NCBI GenBank assembly: GCA_023391775.1
Contig: JAEWAG010000423.1
Coordinates: 1-8,740, forward strand
Length of the DNA stretch: 8,740 nucleotides
Origin: Pseudomonadota bacterium
GTDB taxonomy: Bacteria > Pseudomonadota > Gammaproteobacteria > Xanthomonadales > Xanthomonadaceae
Reading direction: 5' to 3'
Shown: piece by piece, positions 7,293 through 8,740 of the stretch
How positions within the stretch are numbered: position 1 is the stretch's first letter
How the letters are laid out: every line of letters starts with the position of its first letter
Position numbers and translations under genes: made by a program
Notes under the pieces: generated by a model
What the model was told of the DNA's origin: nothing
Databases searched by the model: none
The model's input: the letters and a program-made list of their open reading frames with translations, nothing else

Positions 7293-8039
7293 TCAGGCAG
7301 CCCGCCCCTTGGCTTCCTCACGCAACCTGCGCTGCTTCTCGGCGATCAGGCGCGGCACGTTGTGCAGCGACGCCAGCAGCAGGTACGCACCTTCCAGCCA
7401 GCCGGCGGCATGCAGGGCGTGGACCTGCCCGGCGTCCAGCGCTGCCAGGCGCTCGCGGTCGATGCCGTGGAGGCCGGCAAGGTTGATGCCACTGCCATCG
7501 TCGAAGCGCACGTCCAGCTGCACCGGCTGGATCAGCTCCAGGCGGTCAAGCTCGGCGTACATGACCTTGGCCGCCGCCGCGCCGGCATGGATGCCGCGCA
7601 GCACGCGGATCACCTTCTCCAGGAACGGGCTGTTGCCGCCCTGCGGTGCGAACACCGGGTGGCCCTGGCCATCGCGCAGGCGCGGGTGGTCCAGGTCGAC
7701 ATGGATCACCGGCTCGTTGCGCAGCTCGCCGTCCACCATCTGCTCCTGGAAGCCGATGAGGAAGGGGCCGCGGGCAATCACCGCCGGCAGGTAGTTGGCT
7801 TCCCAACCGCCGTCGCGCAGGTAGAGGTTCTCGCTCGGGCCGAAGCCGAGCAGCGCCACCGCATGGAAGGAGCCATCCTGGTCCTTGCGGAAGAAGATCG
7901 GGTACTCACGCTGCAGCTCGGCGAATTCGGTCGGGAATGCCTCGACCATGCCGACGCCATCGCCGTGCTCCTCGCTGAAACGCGTGGAGACACGCAGGTG
8001 GCTGTGCGTGATGTTGTTGAGCAGTTCGTAACGGGCCAT
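7293..8039 (-). CDS. SapC family protein
   Basis: A 248-residue protein of the SapC family (PF07277), named after an S-layer locus gene of Campylobacter fetus and unrelated to SapC of the Sap peptide transporter. Recognisable parts are the N-terminal HSHLRVS, VEAFPTEFAELQREYPIFF at 32-50, the ALLGFGPSENLYL strand at 62-74, WEANYLPAVIARGPFLIG at 79-96 and the C-terminal LHALHAAGWLEGAYLLLASLHNVPRLI helix region. No signal peptide or membrane span is seen, so a cytoplasmic or peripheral location is likely. Biochemical function is not established for any member of this context; it is a constant companion of TonB-receptor/halogenase loci in alpha- and gammaproteobacteria. The ATG at 8039 has GGAG at 8045-8048 with 5 nt spacing; the longer open frame upstream lacks family similarity. 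First gene of the four-gene run. Confidence 0.9.
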   Translation of the reverse strand: MARYELLNNITHSHLRVSTRFSEEHGDGVGMVEAFPTEFAELQREYPIFFRKDQDGSFHAVALLGFGPSENLYLRDGGWEANYLPAVIARGPFLIGFQEQMVDGELRNEPVIHVDLDHPRLRDGQGHPVFAPQGGNSPFLEKVIRVLRGIHAGAAAAKVMYAELDRLELIQPVQLDVRFDDGSGINLAGLHGIDRERLAALDAGQVHALHAAGWLEGAYLLLASLHNVPRLIAEKQRRLREEAKGRAA

Positions 8040-8164
8040 CTTGGCTCCAGCAGGTTTTCCTGGACCGCAGGGGGTCCACTCCCCGGAAAAAAACACTTCC
8101 CTCGCGACCATATCGGCAACCGCACGCTGGCCGCAAGCAGGTCGCACACGCGCCGGTTCCAGCG
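8040..8164 (-). promoter_or_regulatory. Leader/promoter region of the SapC-cupin-halogenase-DUF6445 operon
   Basis: This 125-bp stretch lies between the receptor terminator and the SapC start, so a promoter for the four genes should be here. I find no strong sigma-70 pair: TTGCGG, 17 bp, then ATATGG/GATATG near 8110-8115 is the best and is weak. Closer to SapC the minus strand has a run of seven T (8093-8087), then a hairpin TGGACC/GGTCCA (8078-8073 with 8066-8061) just before the ribosome binding site. An alternative GGGG/CCCC pairing shares the same bases. Control by an activator or by the leader structure is possible. Confidence 0.35.
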
Positions 8165-8198
8165 AAAAAAAGGGACCGTCGCCGAGGCGACGGTCCCT
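8165..8198 (-). terminator. Strong intrinsic terminator of the TonB-dependent receptor gene
   Basis: On the minus strand a perfect 12-bp stem (AGGGACCGTCGC at 8198-8187 by pairing with GCGACGGTCCCT at 8182-8171), closed by a CTCG tetraloop, runs directly into seven T residues at 8171-8165. This is a textbook rho-independent terminator. It starts 36 nt after the receptor stop codon and separates the receptor transcript from the SapC operon. On the plus strand it lacks a T run, so it acts in one direction. Confidence 0.93.
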
Positions 8199-8233
8199 GT
8201 CCTTCCGTGGATCCGGTTACATCCGTGAAGCGG

Positions 8234-8740
8234 TCAGAACTTGTAGCGCAGGCCCAGCATGTAACGCGGGGACTGGTCCAGTACCCGCAGGAACTGCCTG
8301 TGGGTACGGGCACTCCAGCGCACATCCTCGCCGGGCACGTTGATCGCTTCGGCCGACACGGTCAGGTTCGGCGTGAGGTCATAGCTGACGCTCAGGTCGA
8401 ACTGGTCGTATTCCTCGACGAAGAACGGGTTGCGGCTGTTCCCGTGCTGGTTGGCCAGCAGCAGGTACTCGTCGCGCCAGTTCCAGGCCAGACGGGCCGA
8501 CCAGCCGTACTTCTCGAACACGAGCACGGCGTTTGCGGTGTCGCTCAGGCCGGTGAGGGCGAACACGTTCTCGCCCGGCTCGGCCTGGCGGTCGATGCCG
8601 ATGTCGCCCCGGACGATGGTGTAGTTCGCCAGGACGCCGAAGCCGGAGTCACCGAAGAAGTACTGGCCACCGAACTCCCAGCCATGCAGGGTCGCGTCCT
8701 GCTGGTTGATCGGCTTGTTCACGTTGTAGGTGTACAGCGG
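8234..8740 (-). CDS. TonB-dependent receptor, C-terminal part (gene runs off the window)
   Basis: The last 168 residues of an outer-membrane TonB-dependent receptor; the gene continues beyond 8740, so the signal peptide, TonB box and plug are not visible. What is seen is beta-barrel: alternating amphipathic strands such as GWEFGGQYFF and GFGVLANYT, SARLAWNWRDEYLL, DQFDLSVSYDLTPNLTVSAEAIN, and a terminal strand ending LGLRYKF, with the C-terminal Phe recognised by the BAM machinery. The pattern fits the large Xanthomonas/Caulobacter TonB-receptor group that imports glycans or other substrates, and this group commonly precedes SapC/halogenase genes. The ligand cannot be read from this portion. 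A terminator follows at 8165-8198. The GTG at 8722 is simply an internal valine, not a start. Confidence 0.92.
   Translation of the reverse strand, partial: PLYTYNVNKPINQQDATLHGWEFGGQYFFGDSGFGVLANYTIVRGDIGIDRQAEPGENVFALTGLSDTANAVLVFEKYGWSARLAWNWRDEYLLLANQHGNSRNPFFVEEYDQFDLSVSYDLTPNLTVSAEAINVPGEDVRWSARTHRQFLRVLDQSPRYMLGLRYKF

Noticed and set aside
4412..7486. A 1024-codon open frame on the plus strand opposite the halogenase and cupin genes
   Set aside because: It is antisense to three convincing genes with intact motifs. High third-position GC on the coding strand removes stops from this opposite frame; the translation is Val/Ala/Arg/Gln-rich with no recognisable domain.
8040..8147. N-terminal extension of SapC up to position 8147
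   Set aside because: The extra 36 residues do not resemble the family, the region contains leader hairpin and T-run features, and the ATG at 8039 has its own GGAG site.

Overview
The window is about 70% GC, densely coding and free of visible mobile elements, RNA genes or CRISPR arrays. Strong G/C at third codon positions, a TonB-dependent receptor next to a SapC/halogenase cluster, and the overall protein character suggest a high-GC gammaproteobacterium of the Xanthomonadaceae/Lysobacteraceae (Xanthomonas, Stenotrophomonas, Pseudoxanthomonas, Luteimonas or Lysobacter type). The family-level placement is an inference from gene content, not from a marker gene.

Layout. (1) 64-531, minus: a small secreted, His/Arg/Gly-rich RcnB-family protein. 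(2) 532-742: a divergent regulatory region with a perfect TATAAT at 671-676 facing right. (3) 743-2407, plus: EttA, the ABC-F translational throttle ATPase. (4) 2415-2444: a hairpin with a T-rich tail. (5) 2472-3788, plus: an NCS2/AzgA-type purine permease. (6) 3841-8039, minus: a four-gene run reading SapC, JmjC/cupin-like oxygenase, flavin-dependent tryptophan-halogenase-family enzyme, DUF6445 protein. (7) 8165-8198: a strong intrinsic terminator for the minus strand. (8) 8234 to the window end, minus: the last 168 residues of a TonB-dependent receptor.

The left half is housekeeping. The right half is the part to look at: a receptor for an outer-membrane substrate is followed by a SapC-family protein and three predicted O2-using enzymes. 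The halogenase keeps the flavin motif and the catalytic Lys79 and Glu357. The cupin protein keeps an HxD...H iron triad. The DUF6445 protein, although named as unknown, shows an HxD...H...R arrangement (H111, D113, H203, R221) that I read as a 2-oxoglutarate/Fe(II) dioxygenase. Together they look like an import-and-oxidative-tailoring unit with an unknown natural substrate. Related TonB-receptor/SapC/cupin/halogenase neighbourhoods are known in Xanthomonadales, Caulobacterales and sphingomonads, so the cluster type is not new, but its chemistry is undetermined and the DUF6445 assignment is worth testing.
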